Positions 26,866 to 36,381 of a DNA stretch of 52,994 bases are shown in pieces. Made by a program: the position numbers and the translations under genes. A model generated the notes under the pieces. That model worked only from the letters and a program-made list of their open reading frames with translations. It was not told where the DNA came from and searched no databases. How positions within the stretch are numbered: the stretch's first letter is position 1; every line of letters begins with the position of its first letter. This DNA comes from Acidimicrobiales bacterium (GTDB taxonomy: Bacteria; Actinomycetota; Acidimicrobiia; Acidimicrobiales; SHLQ01): contig JAHDEJ010000011.1 in the NCBI GenBank assembly GCA_020628865.1, positions 84,657 through 137,650 on the forward strand, read 5' to 3'.

Positions 26866-29800
26866 ATGAACTTCAAGCGTCTGACCCCGCAGCAGGTCGT
26901 GCTCGGCATCGGCATCGGTGTCGCCCTCATCACGGTGCTCTCCGGCATCGCCGCCGAGGTGTTTGCCTTCAAAAACGAGAACGAAGTCCATCGTGTGGTG
27001 TTCGCGAACATCCCCGATGTGATCCGCCTCGTCTTCTACACGGTCATCCCGATCCTGATCGTGTACGGAGCATGGATGTTCTCGCTCCGGGTGAAGAACT
27101 GGCGCCGCGGTGGGCCGGACAACCGGGCCACCACGAAGGAGAACGTGGGCCGCCGCCTGGCCGACTTCCGCTCCGGTGTGTACATGCGGACCCTCATGCG
27201 CGAGCCGGGCGCCGGCCTCATGCACTCGATGATGTACTTCAGCTTCGTCATCCTGCTCGGCGTCACCACCGTCCTCGAGATCGACCACCAGCTGCCTGAG
27301 GCTGCGAAGTTCCTGCACGGCGGCACCTACAAGGCGTATTCGTTCATCGGCGACGCCGCCGGCCTCGTGTTCACGATCTCCATCGTGTGGGCGATCATCC
27401 GTCGCTACGGCCCCCGGGCGATGCGCCCCTACCGGATCCGCATCAAGAGCAAGCCCGAACACGCCATCATCCTCGCCACGTTCCTGTCGATCGGCGTCAC
27501 CGGTTTCCTCGCCGAAGGTTGGCGCATCGCACTCGAAGGTGAAGCCCTCGGCGGCCTGCCCGAGTACGAGAAGTGGTCGTTCGTCGGATATCCGATCGCG
27601 CTGCTGGTGGAGGGCTCCGGTTCGCTGTCGGGCTGGCATCAGTTCTGGTGGATCTTCCACGTCCTGTCGTTCATGACGTTCCTCGTGCTCCTGCCGATCA
27701 CGATGCTCCGCCACATCTTCACGTCGCCGCTCAACATGTACCTCAAGGACAAGGAACGTCCGAAGGGTGCCATGAAGGCGATGCCGAACCTGATGGAGAC
27801 CGAGCTCGAGTCGTTCGGCGTGTCCACGGTCGAGGAATTCACGTGGAAGCAGCTGCTCGACACCGACTCGTGCACCATGTGCGGCCGTTGCACCAGCGTC
27901 TGCCCCGCCCACGCCACCGGCAAACCGCTCGACCCGCGCGAGATCGTGCTGAAGACCGGCGAGGTCATGGCCCGCACCGGCGATCCCGCCGTCTCACCGC
28001 CGATCGGTGTCGACGCCGAGATCACCGTGCCGAGCAACTGGATGTTCGATCGGGTCAGCAGCGAAGAGCTGTGGGCCTGCACGTCCTGCCGTGCCTGTGA
28101 CGAGATCTGCCCGGTCAACATCGAGATCCTCGACAAGATCCTGGACATGCGCCGGTACCTGTCGCTGATGGAGTCGGACTTCCCGACCGAGCTCGGCAAC
28201 GCCTACCGCGGCATGGAAAACCAGATGAACCCGTGGGCCATGAGCCAGGGCGAGCGCGCCGACTGGGTCGACGACGGGTCCGTCGAGATCCTCGCGGGCG
28301 ACACCCCGCTCGAAGCCGAGTACCTCTACTGGGTCGGCTGCGCCGGTTCGTTCGACGACAAGAACAAGAAGGTCAGCCAGGCGCTGTCCAAGTTGCTCAA
28401 CCGTGCCGGCGTCAGCTTCGCCATCCTCGGCCCGAACGAGAACTGCACCGGCGACTCCGCCCGCCGCACCGGCAACGAGTACATCTTCCAGATGCTCGCC
28501 ATGCAGAACATCGAAGTGCTCAACGGCATGGGCGTGAAGAAGATCATCACCCAGTGCCCGCACTGCTTCAACACCCTGCAGAACGAGTACCCACAGCTCG
28601 GCGGCCACTACGAGGTCATCCACCACAGCGAATTCCTGTCGCAACTGGTGGAGGACGGCAGCCTCGACATGACCAACGCAGCGCTCGACGAGCGCATCGT
28701 CTACCACGACGCCTGCTACCTCGGTCGCCACAACGACATCTACATGGCACCGCGCAAGGTGATCGGTTCGCTCGGCGGCGTCGAGGTGCTCGAAGCCGAG
28801 CGCAACGGCACGAAGAGCATGTGCTGTGGTGCCGGTGGCGGTCGCTTCTGGATGGAAGAGACCGTCGGCAAGGACGTCAACGTCGAGCGTTCGCAGCAGC
28901 TGCTCGAAACCGGCGCCAGCCGCATCGCAACCGCATGCCCCTTCTGTTACGTGATGATCGACGACGGTGTGAAGGGCCAGGGCATCGACGAAGACGAGGT
29001 CCAGGTCGCCGACATCGCCATCCACATGCTCGAGTCGCTCGAGCGGGGCGAGCAGATGGCGACGGCGCGTGCGCTTTCGCCCGTCATGTTCGAATCGTCG
29101 GTCAGCCTGGGCGGCGGTGACGCGTCTGCGGGCGGCACAGCCACGTTGGCACCACCAGCCGACGGTGGAGCCGCCAGCACCAACGGCGTGGGCGGCCACG
29201 ACGATGGCGACGACGATGAGGGAGGCCCCGATGCTGCGGTGCTCCCGACCAACGACGATGACGACGGCGGGTCCGATGCGGTCGCCGAAGACGTAAACGA
29301 CGACGTGGCAGCCGAAGAGGCTGCAGCCGCAGCGCAGGCCGAGGCCGAAGCCGCCGCGAAGGCGGAAGCCGAAGCCGCTGAAGCTGAAGCCCGTGCCGCC
29401 GCAGAAGCCGAGGCCGCCCAAGCCGAGGCAGAGGCACAGGCAGCTGCAGAGGCCAAAGCCGCGGCGAAGGCCGCGGCTGCGGAAGCTGCGGCTGAGGAGA
29501 CCGCCGACGCCGATCCGGAAGCAGAAGCCCGCGCAGCTGCAGAAGCCGCGGAAGCGGAGGCCCGTGCGGCCGAGGCCGCCGTCGCCGCGGCAAAGGCCAA
29601 GGCCGATGCCGAAGCGGCTGCACAGGCGGCCGCCGCCGAGGCGGAAGCCGCAGCCCTCGCCGAGGTACCGAGCGACGACCTCACCCAGATCCGAGGCATC
29701 GGCACCGCACTCAGCGGAATCCTCGGCGATCTCGGCATCCGGAACTACGACCAGGTGGCGTCGATGTCGCCCGAATATCGTCGTGAGCTCGACGACTACC

Positions 29801-30609
29801 TGCAGTTCGAGGGTCGAATCGAACGTGACGACTGGATCGGGCAGGCCGCCGCACTTCGTGGCGATCGTGCCGCCGTCGAGGCGACGCTTCCAACGCTCCC
29901 GGCCGCTCCCACGGCCACCACCGGCTCCGAACGCGCTGCACGCGCCGCCGAGAGCACGGCCGCCGACTTCGCGCTGGGCATCGAGAAGGGCGAGGACGCC
30001 GCGTGGCGCACCGTCGAACCGGACGACCTGCAGCGCATCAAGGGCATCGGCGGTGTGCTCGAAGGCACGCTGCACGAGAACGGCATCCGCACCTACGAGC
30101 AGATCGCGGCGTTCAAGCCGGAGTACATCGAGCGGCTCGAACACTTCATGAGCTTCAGTGGACGTATCACCCGCGACGAGTGGATTCCGCAGGCTCGTGA
30201 CCTCGCCACGACCCGCGACCCGAAGACGGCGGCGCTGCCCCCGCTCCCACCGGTCCCCACCGCGGAAGACATGCCGACCGCCCCCAAGCGTGGCAGTGGC
30301 GAGGTCGATGCCTCGCCCACCGCCGACTGGCGCATCGCCGACCCCGACGACCTGAAGGTCATCAAAGGCATCGGCCCGAAGCTGGAGGCGCTGCTCCACG
30401 AGATCGGGGTGCGGACCTACGAGCAGATCGCCGCCTTCCCCCGGGACTACATCGAGGAGCTCAACGGCTTCCTCTCGTTCTCCGGTCGAATCGAGCGTGA
30501 CGAGTGGGTGAAGCAGGCCGGGGCGCTCTGCAAGACGCGTCCGTCGAAGACGTCCGCCCTCCCGCCGATTCCTTCGGCGGTTCCGAAGAACGCCACCGTT
30601 CAGTCGTGA
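26866..30609 (+). CDS. Membrane Fe-S reductase (HdrD/Rv0338c-like) fused to three helix-hairpin-helix domains
   Basis: 1247 residues. Residues 1-285 hold about six membrane helices with histidines, like the cytochrome-b-type anchor of NarI/DsrM-like proteins. Two [4Fe-4S] motifs follow: C336-x2-C339-x2-C342-x3-C346 and C405-x2-C408-x2-C411-x3-C415. Two CCG domains follow (C492, C527, C564/C567; C617, C653-C654-G, C691/C694), as in heterodisulfide reductase D and GlpC. An acidic stretch at 775-810 leads to an Ala/Glu-rich segment (811-932). Three homologous domains end the protein (937-1000, 1053-1117, 1160-1225), each with DDL..I+GIG....L...GIRTYEQIA and a later GRI.RDEW..QA. The same domain ends NuoE of some Alphaproteobacteria. 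Likely passes electrons between quinone and a soluble partner. Confidence 0.9.
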   Translation: MNFKRLTPQQVVLGIGIGVALITVLSGIAAEVFAFKNENEVHRVVFANIPDVIRLVFYTVIPILIVYGAWMFSLRVKNWRRGGPDNRATTKENVGRRLADFRSGVYMRTLMREPGAGLMHSMMYFSFVILLGVTTVLEIDHQLPEAAKFLHGGTYKAYSFIGDAAGLVFTISIVWAIIRRYGPRAMRPYRIRIKSKPEHAIILATFLSIGVTGFLAEGWRIALEGEALGGLPEYEKWSFVGYPIALLVEGSGSLSGWHQFWWIFHVLSFMTFLVLLPITMLRHIFTSPLNMYLKDKERPKGAMKAMPNLMETELESFGVSTVEEFTWKQLLDTDSCTMCGRCTSVCPAHATGKPLDPREIVLKTGEVMARTGDPAVSPPIGVDAEITVPSNWMFDRVSSEELWACTSCRACDEICPVNIEILDKILDMRRYLSLMESDFPTELGNAYRGMENQMNPWAMSQGERADWVDDGSVEILAGDTPLEAEYLYWVGCAGSFDDKNKKVSQALSKLLNRAGVSFAILGPNENCTGDSARRTGNEYIFQMLAMQNIEVLNGMGVKKIITQCPHCFNTLQNEYPQLGGHYEVIHHSEFLSQLVEDGSLDMTNAALDERIVYHDACYLGRHNDIYMAPRKVIGSLGGVEVLEAERNGTKSMCCGAGGGRFWMEETVGKDVNVERSQQLLETGASRIATACPFCYVMIDDGVKGQGIDEDEVQVADIAIHMLESLERGEQMATARALSPVMFESSVSLGGGDASAGGTATLAPPADGGAASTNGVGGHDDGDDDEGGPDAAVLPTNDDDDGGSDAVAEDVNDDVAAEEAAAAAQAEAEAAAKAEAEAAEAEARAAAEAEAAQAEAEAQAAAEAKAAAKAAAAEAAAEETADADPEAEARAAAEAAEAEARAAEAAVAAAKAKADAEAAAQAAAAEAEAAALAEVPSDDLTQIRGIGTALSGILGDLGIRNYDQVASMSPEYRRELDDYLQFEGRIERDDWIGQAAALRGDRAAVEATLPTLPAAPTATTGSERAARAAESTAADFALGIEKGEDAAWRTVEPDDLQRIKGIGGVLEGTLHENGIRTYEQIAAFKPEYIERLEHFMSFSGRITRDEWIPQARDLATTRDPKTAALPPLPPVPTAEDMPTAPKRGSGEVDASPTADWRIADPDDLKVIKGIGPKLEALLHEIGVRTYEQIAAFPRDYIEELNGFLSFSGRIERDEWVKQAGALCKTRPSKTSALPPIPSAVPKNATVQS

Positions 30610-30720
30610 CTCGGTCCGCTGCGCTCAGGCGTAGCGGATCGTGAGATTGCCCATCCCCGGTCAAGACGAACGACGGCCGGGGTGACCCATCCGGTGTCAA
30701 CGATTGTGAATCCGGCAGCG

Positions 30721-31944
30721 TCAGCCGGTTGGGGCCGCCGATCGGTCGATCCCACGCGTGCCGAGCACGGCGGATCCGGCGATCGACAGGGCGGCCACCA
30801 GGATCGCCACCTGCAGCGAAGTGAACTCGGCCAACGCGCCGAGGGCCAGCCCACCGAAGAGTTCGCCGACACTCGTGACCTGTCCCATGAGCGAATGCAC
30901 GGTGGCTCGGACTTCGGAGGGGGCGTCGCGATTCGCCCAGCCTTCGAGCACCGGCCAGAGCGCCTCGCGCGTGCTGTCCTGCAGCATGTAGCCCACGGCG
31001 ATGACCACGACGAAGTTGGTGAGTGCCACGATCACACCGCCGACGGCGGCAACGAGCAGGAGCGCCACGGCCAGTCGGGCCACCCCCTTGCCACCTTCCA
31101 ACCACCGGGACGCCGCAGCGTTGACGAGCAGACCGGCAAAGGCGAGCACGATGAACAGCAGGCCGAGCGCGATGAGTGACCCGTCGTCGACGCCGGTGGA
31201 ATCCAGGAAGTGCTTCCAGCCGAGGCGATCGAACGCTTCAGAACCGAGATAGAGCAGCACGATCACGCCGACCAGAACTCGAAGCCGCGGGGTGCCGCGT
31301 ACCGCGTCGACTCCTTCGCGAAGTGTGTCTCGGAACCCGCGTTCCTCTTCTCGTCCCGGCGTGAAGTGGTCTTCGCGCATGGTCACTGCGAAGTACACGC
31401 CGCACAGAATCTGGAGCACGCCGAAGAGCACACCGGCCCACCGGATCGATGTGAGGGTGCCGAACACCATGGCGAGCGAGACCATGGCGACAGAGAAGGC
31501 GATGCCGAACCGGTGTCGACGCAGAAGCAGTCGCTCGATGTCGTCATCGCTCGCCTGGCCGAGTCCCTTGAGCTCGTCCGTGACCCAGGCGACGTCCGCG
31601 CCGGAGCGGAACGTCCAGCCGATGCCGAAGATCGCTTGTGCCGGAAGGATGAGCCAGTAGTTCGTGCTGGCAACCGCCCAGATGAAGCCGAGCCCCATGA
31701 CGATCTGCGCGATGATGATCGACCGCTTTCGAGAGATCAGGTCCGCGACGACACCTGTCGGCGTCTCCGCCAACAGCACCGAGCCTTCGAGGATCGTGCC
31801 CATGAAGACGAGTTCCAGTGGACCGAGGTCGAGTTCGACGATCCACCAGACGGTGAGGACCAGCCAGAATCCCCATTCGACTCCGTCGGTCAGGCCCATT
31901 CCACGAACGAAGACCCGAGCCGGGTCATACGTTCGCCCGCTCAC
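30721..31944 (-). CDS. MFS transporter
   Basis: 407 residues and about twelve membrane helices. The loop 2-3 signature is ETPTGVVADLISRKRSI. The GTG at 31944 overlaps the stop of dcd (GTGA), so the two are coupled; longer readings run through dcd and were rejected. The central loop is rich in Arg, Asp and Glu (REDHFTPGREEERGFRDTL). It is about as long as the MFS protein at 5965 and has a similar loop motif, but the substrate cannot be guessed. Confidence 0.88.
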   Translation of the reverse strand: MSGRTYDPARVFVRGMGLTDGVEWGFWLVLTVWWIVELDLGPLELVFMGTILEGSVLLAETPTGVVADLISRKRSIIIAQIVMGLGFIWAVASTNYWLILPAQAIFGIGWTFRSGADVAWVTDELKGLGQASDDDIERLLLRRHRFGIAFSVAMVSLAMVFGTLTSIRWAGVLFGVLQILCGVYFAVTMREDHFTPGREEERGFRDTLREGVDAVRGTPRLRVLVGVIVLLYLGSEAFDRLGWKHFLDSTGVDDGSLIALGLLFIVLAFAGLLVNAAASRWLEGGKGVARLAVALLLVAAVGGVIVALTNFVVVIAVGYMLQDSTREALWPVLEGWANRDAPSEVRATVHSLMGQVTSVGELFGGLALGALAEFTSLQVAILVAALSIAGSAVLGTRGIDRSAAPTG

Positions 31945-32504
31945 TCGAAGTTCTTCCAGTACTGACTCGGTCGGGGGCCCACCTGGCCCTGGTACTTGGA
32001 TCCGATGACACCCGAGCCGTACGGGTTGTCCGCCTCCGAGGTCATCTGCATGAAGCTGACCTGGCCGACCCGCATGCCGGGGTAGAGCGTGATGGGGAGG
32101 CTGGCGACGTTGGACAACTCCAGCGTGATCTGGCCGTCCCAACCGGCGTCGATGAAGCCGGCCGTCGAGTGGATGAGCAGGCCGAGTCGTCCGAGGCTCG
32201 ACTTTCCTTCGAGCCGGGCCACGAGGTCGGTCGGCAGCGCGATCCGCTCGAGCGTCGACCCGAGAACGAACTCACCCGGATGCAGGATGAAGGGCTTCTC
32301 ATCGGAAGCTTCCACGGGTTCGGTGAGGTCGCTGAGGTCCTGCTTCACGTCGATCAGGCCGCGGGTGTGATTGCGGAAGACGAGGAATCGGTGATCCAAC
32401 CGGACGTCCACGGACGACGGCTGCACGGCGGTCTCCTCGAGCGGATCGATCGCAATGCGGCCGGCCTCGAGGTTCTCGCGGATGGTGCGGTCGGAGAGAA
32501 TCAC
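31941..32504 (-). CDS. dcd: dCTP deaminase (possibly bifunctional, dUTP-forming and cleaving)
   Basis: 187 residues. Deaminates dCTP to dUTP (or directly to dUMP in the bifunctional form of mycobacteria). The motifs GKSSLGRLGLLIHSTAGFIDAGW and ITLELSNV are the nucleotide-binding and catalytic regions; YPGMRVGQVSFMQ and YQGQVGPRPSQ complete the family C-terminus. Length matches the mycobacterial enzyme. The downstream MFS gene overlaps by GTGA. It is divergent from the thioredoxin-like gene at 32623, with about 118 bases between starts. Confidence 0.96.
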   Translation of the reverse strand: MILSDRTIRENLEAGRIAIDPLEETAVQPSSVDVRLDHRFLVFRNHTRGLIDVKQDLSDLTEPVEASDEKPFILHPGEFVLGSTLERIALPTDLVARLEGKSSLGRLGLLIHSTAGFIDAGWDGQITLELSNVASLPITLYPGMRVGQVSFMQMTSEADNPYGSGVIGSKYQGQVGPRPSQYWKNFE

Positions 32505-32622
32505 CCGGCCGAGACTATCGGTCTCCGCTCATGCTTCGCTCCTTGCTCGCACCCGTGAACTTTCCCGGAACACGCCCGTCCTGCCCCCGAGCGGCGCAGC
32601 GGGCTCACGTACGCTTTCGATC

Positions 32623-33291
32623 GTGGCCTCCCGACTCATTGCAGCAATCGTTCTCGTCGCCGCCCTCGGCGCCATCGCCTTCGTCGGTCTCCGGGACGAC
32701 TCGTCCACGGTCGAGTCCGCCGTTGCGGACACGGCGGCGCAGGACGACGGCACCGCAGGCGCATCGGCTGAGGAAGCATCGGAGACGACGGCCGCTCCGA
32801 CGACGACCGTCGCCGAGATCGAACCCCCGGAGAACTACGGGCCGCGCCGTGGCCTGACGAACCTGGACGGCTGGTTGAACACCGAAATCTCCTCGCTCGA
32901 CGAGCTGGACGGTCAGGTCGTCATGGTCGAGATGTGGACGTTCGGTTGCCACAACTGCCGGGCGCGCATCCCCCACACGCAGGAGCTCTACGCCGAGTAC
33001 GCCGATCAGGGATTCGAGATCGTGGGCGTGCACGCGCCCGAGTTCTCGTACGAGGCGGAGATCCCCAACATCGAGCAGGCGGTCGTCGACCTCGGTGTCA
33101 CGTGGCCTGTTGCCCTGGACACCGAGAAGACGAACTTCCGGGCATGGCAGGACGGTGGCCGCCGATTCTGGCCCCGCACCTACGTCATCGATCAGAACGG
33201 CGACGTCCGGTACGACCACATCGGCGAAGGTCGCTACGACGAACTCGAAGCGACGGTCGCCTGGCTGCTCGAGAACCCGCCGGCGGCCTGA
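32623..33291 (+). CDS. Membrane-anchored thioredoxin-like protein, DipZ C-terminal type
   Basis: 222 residues. An N-terminal membrane anchor (RLIAAIVLVAALGAIAFVGL) is followed by a disordered Asp/Ala/Thr-rich linker (25-65) and a periplasmic thioredoxin domain with WTFGCHNC, redox cysteines C109 and C112. The segment GFEIVGVHAPEFSYEAE is the signature of the thioredoxin module of DipZ proteins, and FWPRTYVIDQNGDV contains the cis-proline region. The gene is followed directly (TGA then GTG) by a small CcdA-like membrane gene, which would supply electrons. The GTG at 32623 was chosen as it begins the anchor. Confidence 0.92.
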   Translation: MASRLIAAIVLVAALGAIAFVGLRDDSSTVESAVADTAAQDDGTAGASAEEASETTAAPTTTVAEIEPPENYGPRRGLTNLDGWLNTEISSLDELDGQVVMVEMWTFGCHNCRARIPHTQELYAEYADQGFEIVGVHAPEFSYEAEIPNIEQAVVDLGVTWPVALDTEKTNFRAWQDGGRRFWPRTYVIDQNGDVRYDHIGEGRYDELEATVAWLLENPPAA

Positions 33292-33885
33292 GTGTTCCGA
33301 CTCCTCGCCGAGGGCATCGAGAGCCTTCGGTTGCCCTGCAGCTGGGTGCTGCTGATCCCGGCGATCGGCTTGGCCGTCTTTGGGCGCCGTCGCTCGGCCC
33401 TCATCATCGGCACCTACGTCTTCGCCGCCGGCCTCATCGCCTTCCTCCGATTCGGCGGGTGGTGGTTCGCGACGCCGTCGAGCCTCATCCAGATTCCACT
33501 CGGGCTCGTGCTCTTGGCGATCATCTTCGGCGCGTGGAAGCTCGATCGGCCTTCCACCGATGTGCTGGTCGCAGCAACAACGGGCGTTGCGGCCGCATGG
33601 TCGTGGATTCCCTGCGTCGGCCCGCACCTCGGCGATCTGCTCAACGCGGCACGCAGCGAACCGTGGGGCCAGCTCGGTGGCACCTTCGCCTACATCGTCG
33701 GTTTGCTCGTCCCTTTCGTGATCGTGGCCGCGCTCGATTCGTTGTTCCCGGAGCTGCGCACCCGACTCGACAAACCCGCTGTCGTCACCGCTGGTGTCGT
33801 CCTACTGGCACTGTTCGGTCTGGCGTTGGCCACGACCGTCTTCGACGATTTCTCGTCGGAATTGGCCCGTCGCAGCACGTTCTGA
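33292..33885 (+). CDS. Small CcdA/DsbD-like membrane thiol-disulfide transporter
   Basis: 197 residues and about six membrane helices. Two membrane-embedded cysteines lie in the places expected for CcdA/DsbD: C16 in RLPCSW and C108 in WIPCVGPHLGDLL (the PCxGP motif). This family carries reducing power from cytoplasmic thioredoxin across the membrane. It begins immediately after the stop of the thioredoxin-like gene, forming a two-gene equivalent of the single-chain DipZ. Overall similarity is weak outside the two cysteine motifs, so the assignment rests on these and the neighbour. Confidence 0.75.
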   Translation: MFRLLAEGIESLRLPCSWVLLIPAIGLAVFGRRRSALIIGTYVFAAGLIAFLRFGGWWFATPSSLIQIPLGLVLLAIIFGAWKLDRPSTDVLVAATTGVAAAWSWIPCVGPHLGDLLNAARSEPWGQLGGTFAYIVGLLVPFVIVAALDSLFPELRTRLDKPAVVTAGVVLLALFGLALATTVFDDFSSELARRSTF

Positions 33886-33984
33886 CGTTGTGGGCCGTTC
33901 GGTCCAACGTGGACACTCGATCTAAAGCGCCTGCTGCTATCGCACGACCATCAGAACAAGCGGTTTCGCGCATCGGAGTAGGCA

Positions 33985-34599
33985 ATGCAGATCTTCAATC
34001 CCAACAATCCCGCTGGGCGACTTGAGTACTTCGCCCTGCATCTCATGCTCGGGCTGGTGCTGTTCGTCATCGCCGTGTGGGTCACGCAGAGCGCAACGGA
34101 GATCGTTGCGCAGCCGACCTTCACCCCGATCGACACGACCACCGGTGAACTCGGCGAGCCGTCGGCCATCTCGGGCGTCAATGGAACGATCCGTGAGTTT
34201 CTCGTTGCCGGCGCAGTGTTCGTGTTCGGCGTCATCGTCACCTCGGTCCTGAGCTTCCTGCTCGTGCTGCGCCGCCTGACCGATCTCGGCGCCAGCTTCT
34301 GGCTCTCGCTCGTGCCCCTTGCGCCGACGGCAACCTTCCTCGGCGCCATTCCGCTGAGCCCGGTCGTTCCCGGCGACGTGTTGGCCACGGTCATCTTCTT
34401 CTCGAGCGTTGCCGCGCTCCTCTTCAACCTGTGGTTGCTGTTCGGCAAGGGCAAGGCCAAGCAGATGGTGGCTCCGTACGGAAGCAACCCGTACGACCCG
34501 GCGTCGTGGGTTCCGCCCGCATACGGCAGCGGATCGACCGCAGTCACGTTCAACGGCCAGCAACTTCGTCTGCCCGGCGAACATGAGGAAGCGGCCTGA
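33985..34599 (+). CDS. DUF805-type membrane protein
   Basis: 204 residues and four or five membrane helices. It follows the DUF805 pattern: an N-terminal GRLEYFALHLMLGLVLF (usually GR.+R.EYW), the central VLRRLTDLGASFWLSLVPL (usually RRLHD.G.SGWW) and a C-terminal segment ending KQMVAPYGSNPYDP (usually N.YGP.P). The family has no known function. About 100 bases separate it from the CcdA-like gene, so it may be a separate unit. Confidence 0.78.
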   Translation: MQIFNPNNPAGRLEYFALHLMLGLVLFVIAVWVTQSATEIVAQPTFTPIDTTTGELGEPSAISGVNGTIREFLVAGAVFVFGVIVTSVLSFLLVLRRLTDLGASFWLSLVPLAPTATFLGAIPLSPVVPGDVLATVIFFSSVAALLFNLWLLFGKGKAKQMVAPYGSNPYDPASWVPPAYGSGSTAVTFNGQQLRLPGEHEEAA

Positions 34600-34630
34600 T
34601 TCAGGCGTGTCGACCTGAAAGACTGACGGC

Positions 34631-36310
34631 GTGTTCACCACGCCTCCAACGCTGACTCGCCGCACCGTTCTCGCTGCGGGTGTCGGGCTCGTCGCAGCGG
34701 CATGCTCCAGCCCGGAAGAGCAGTCGTCGGCGACGACGGACGCCCTTGCGGCAGAGGACGTGTCCACCTCCACGACCACGGTCGCGACCACCACCACGAC
34801 GGAACCCGCACCGTCGCCGATCCAGGCACCCGGATTCGACGGGCCGGACCCATTCACGCTCGGTGTGGCCAGCGGCGACCCCGACCCCGCGTCGGTCGTG
34901 CTGTGGACCCGTCTCGTGGGTCCATCGGTTGGGCCCACACAGCAGCTCGCCGTCGATGTTGCGAGAGATGAAGCCTTCAACGACCTGGAACGCAGCGAGC
35001 TGGTCGAGACCACCGCGGCCGTCGGCCACTCGGTGCACCACATCGCCAACGGCCTCGATGCCGACACGTGGTACTGGTATCGGTTCCGCATCGGCGACCA
35101 CACGTCCACGACAGGCCGGACGCGAACCACGCCGGACCCATCGACGGCGACACCACTGCGGCTCGCCTTCTCCTCATGCCAGAGCTGGGAGAGCGGCGCC
35201 TACGGTGCGCACCGGCTGCTCGCCGAAACCGACCATGACCTGTTCGTGTGGCTCGGCGACTACATCTACGAGTACGGCCCCGGAAACGCGAGCGTCGTCA
35301 CCGCGGCCGGCCTTCGTATCCACGATCGTCCTGAAGTGACGGACCTGGACGGGTATCGAAGCCGGTACGCCCTCTATCGCTCGGATCCGCATCTCCAGGC
35401 ACATCATGCCGCCCGACCGTGGGTCGTCACTTGGGACGATCATGAGGTGGACAACAACCACGCGGGCCTCACCCCGGCCGACGGCCAGGCCGGGTTCGCC
35501 GAGCGGCGGGCGGCCGCCCACCAGGCCTGGTGGGAACACATGCCGGTCCGACTCGATCCTCCCGGGCCCGACGGGTTCGACATCCATCGGACCGTCTCGT
35601 GGGGCGACCTGGTCGACCTGCACATGTTGGACGGCCGCCAGCACCGCGACCCGCAACCAACCGACGGTGAGCCGATCGTGATTCCCGGTGCTGGCGACTT
35701 CGGTGTTCGAACACTCGGGCCAACGGCGCTCGACCCGTCACATTCGATGCTGGGCGCAGAGCAGGAAGCGTGGCTGCAAGAGCGCCTGGCGACCAGCACA
35801 GCTCGCTGGAACGTGCTGGGCAACCAGGTCTTCATGCACGGCCTCAACGGGTTCCCCGGGGCGACGCCGGCCACCAACCCGGACACCTGGGACGGCTACG
35901 CCGGTGCCCGACGGGTGATGCTGGAAGGCGCTGCCGCTTCGGGCGTCCGCAACCTCGTCGTGCTCTCCGGCGACTTCCACTCGTCTTCGGTCGGCGATCT
36001 GCGCCCCGACCCATTCGACCCCGAGAGCCCGACGGTCGGCACCGAATTCATGGCCCCTGCCATCAGCTCGCAGTTCCCGGCGAGCCTTCGCCAGCTCGCG
36101 CCACTCGCGCTCACCATCAATCCCCAGATCCGCTGGTTCAACCCGAACAACGGGTGGATGTCGTGCGAGGTCAGCGAGGATCGTTGGACGACCGAGGTCT
36201 TCCTGCTCGCCGACGTCACCGACGAAATGACGACCGCGGTGGTGGAAGCGACGATCACCGTCGAGGACGGCGTTCCCGGCGCGGCGAACATCGTCGAACG
36301 AACCACATAG
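34631..36310 (+). CDS. phoD: Alkaline phosphatase D family protein
   Basis: 559 residues. A twin-arginine signal begins TRRTVLAAGVGLVAAACSS (R10-R11) with a possible lipobox cysteine C25, then a Ser/Thr/Glu-rich linker. The PhoD N-terminal domain follows (PFTLGVASGDPDPASVVLWTRL), then the metallophosphatase part: LAFSSCQSWE, FVWLGDYIYEY, VVTWDDHEVDNNHAG and VLSGDFHSSS, the usual metal ligands. PhoD enzymes are secreted calcium/iron phosphodiesterases/monoesterases used for phosphate scavenging. The GTG start at 34631 begins the Tat signal. Confidence 0.95.
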   Translation: MFTTPPTLTRRTVLAAGVGLVAAACSSPEEQSSATTDALAAEDVSTSTTTVATTTTTEPAPSPIQAPGFDGPDPFTLGVASGDPDPASVVLWTRLVGPSVGPTQQLAVDVARDEAFNDLERSELVETTAAVGHSVHHIANGLDADTWYWYRFRIGDHTSTTGRTRTTPDPSTATPLRLAFSSCQSWESGAYGAHRLLAETDHDLFVWLGDYIYEYGPGNASVVTAAGLRIHDRPEVTDLDGYRSRYALYRSDPHLQAHHAARPWVVTWDDHEVDNNHAGLTPADGQAGFAERRAAAHQAWWEHMPVRLDPPGPDGFDIHRTVSWGDLVDLHMLDGRQHRDPQPTDGEPIVIPGAGDFGVRTLGPTALDPSHSMLGAEQEAWLQERLATSTARWNVLGNQVFMHGLNGFPGATPATNPDTWDGYAGARRVMLEGAAASGVRNLVVLSGDFHSSSVGDLRPDPFDPESPTVGTEFMAPAISSQFPASLRQLAPLALTINPQIRWFNPNNGWMSCEVSEDRWTTEVFLLADVTDEMTTAVVEATITVEDGVPGAANIVERTT

Positions 36311-36381
36311 CCGGCCCTCCTCACTGATCGGCAGGGAGTTTCGGCCGCCGCGGGTGCTGTCTGTCGCCTACGATCGGGCCT

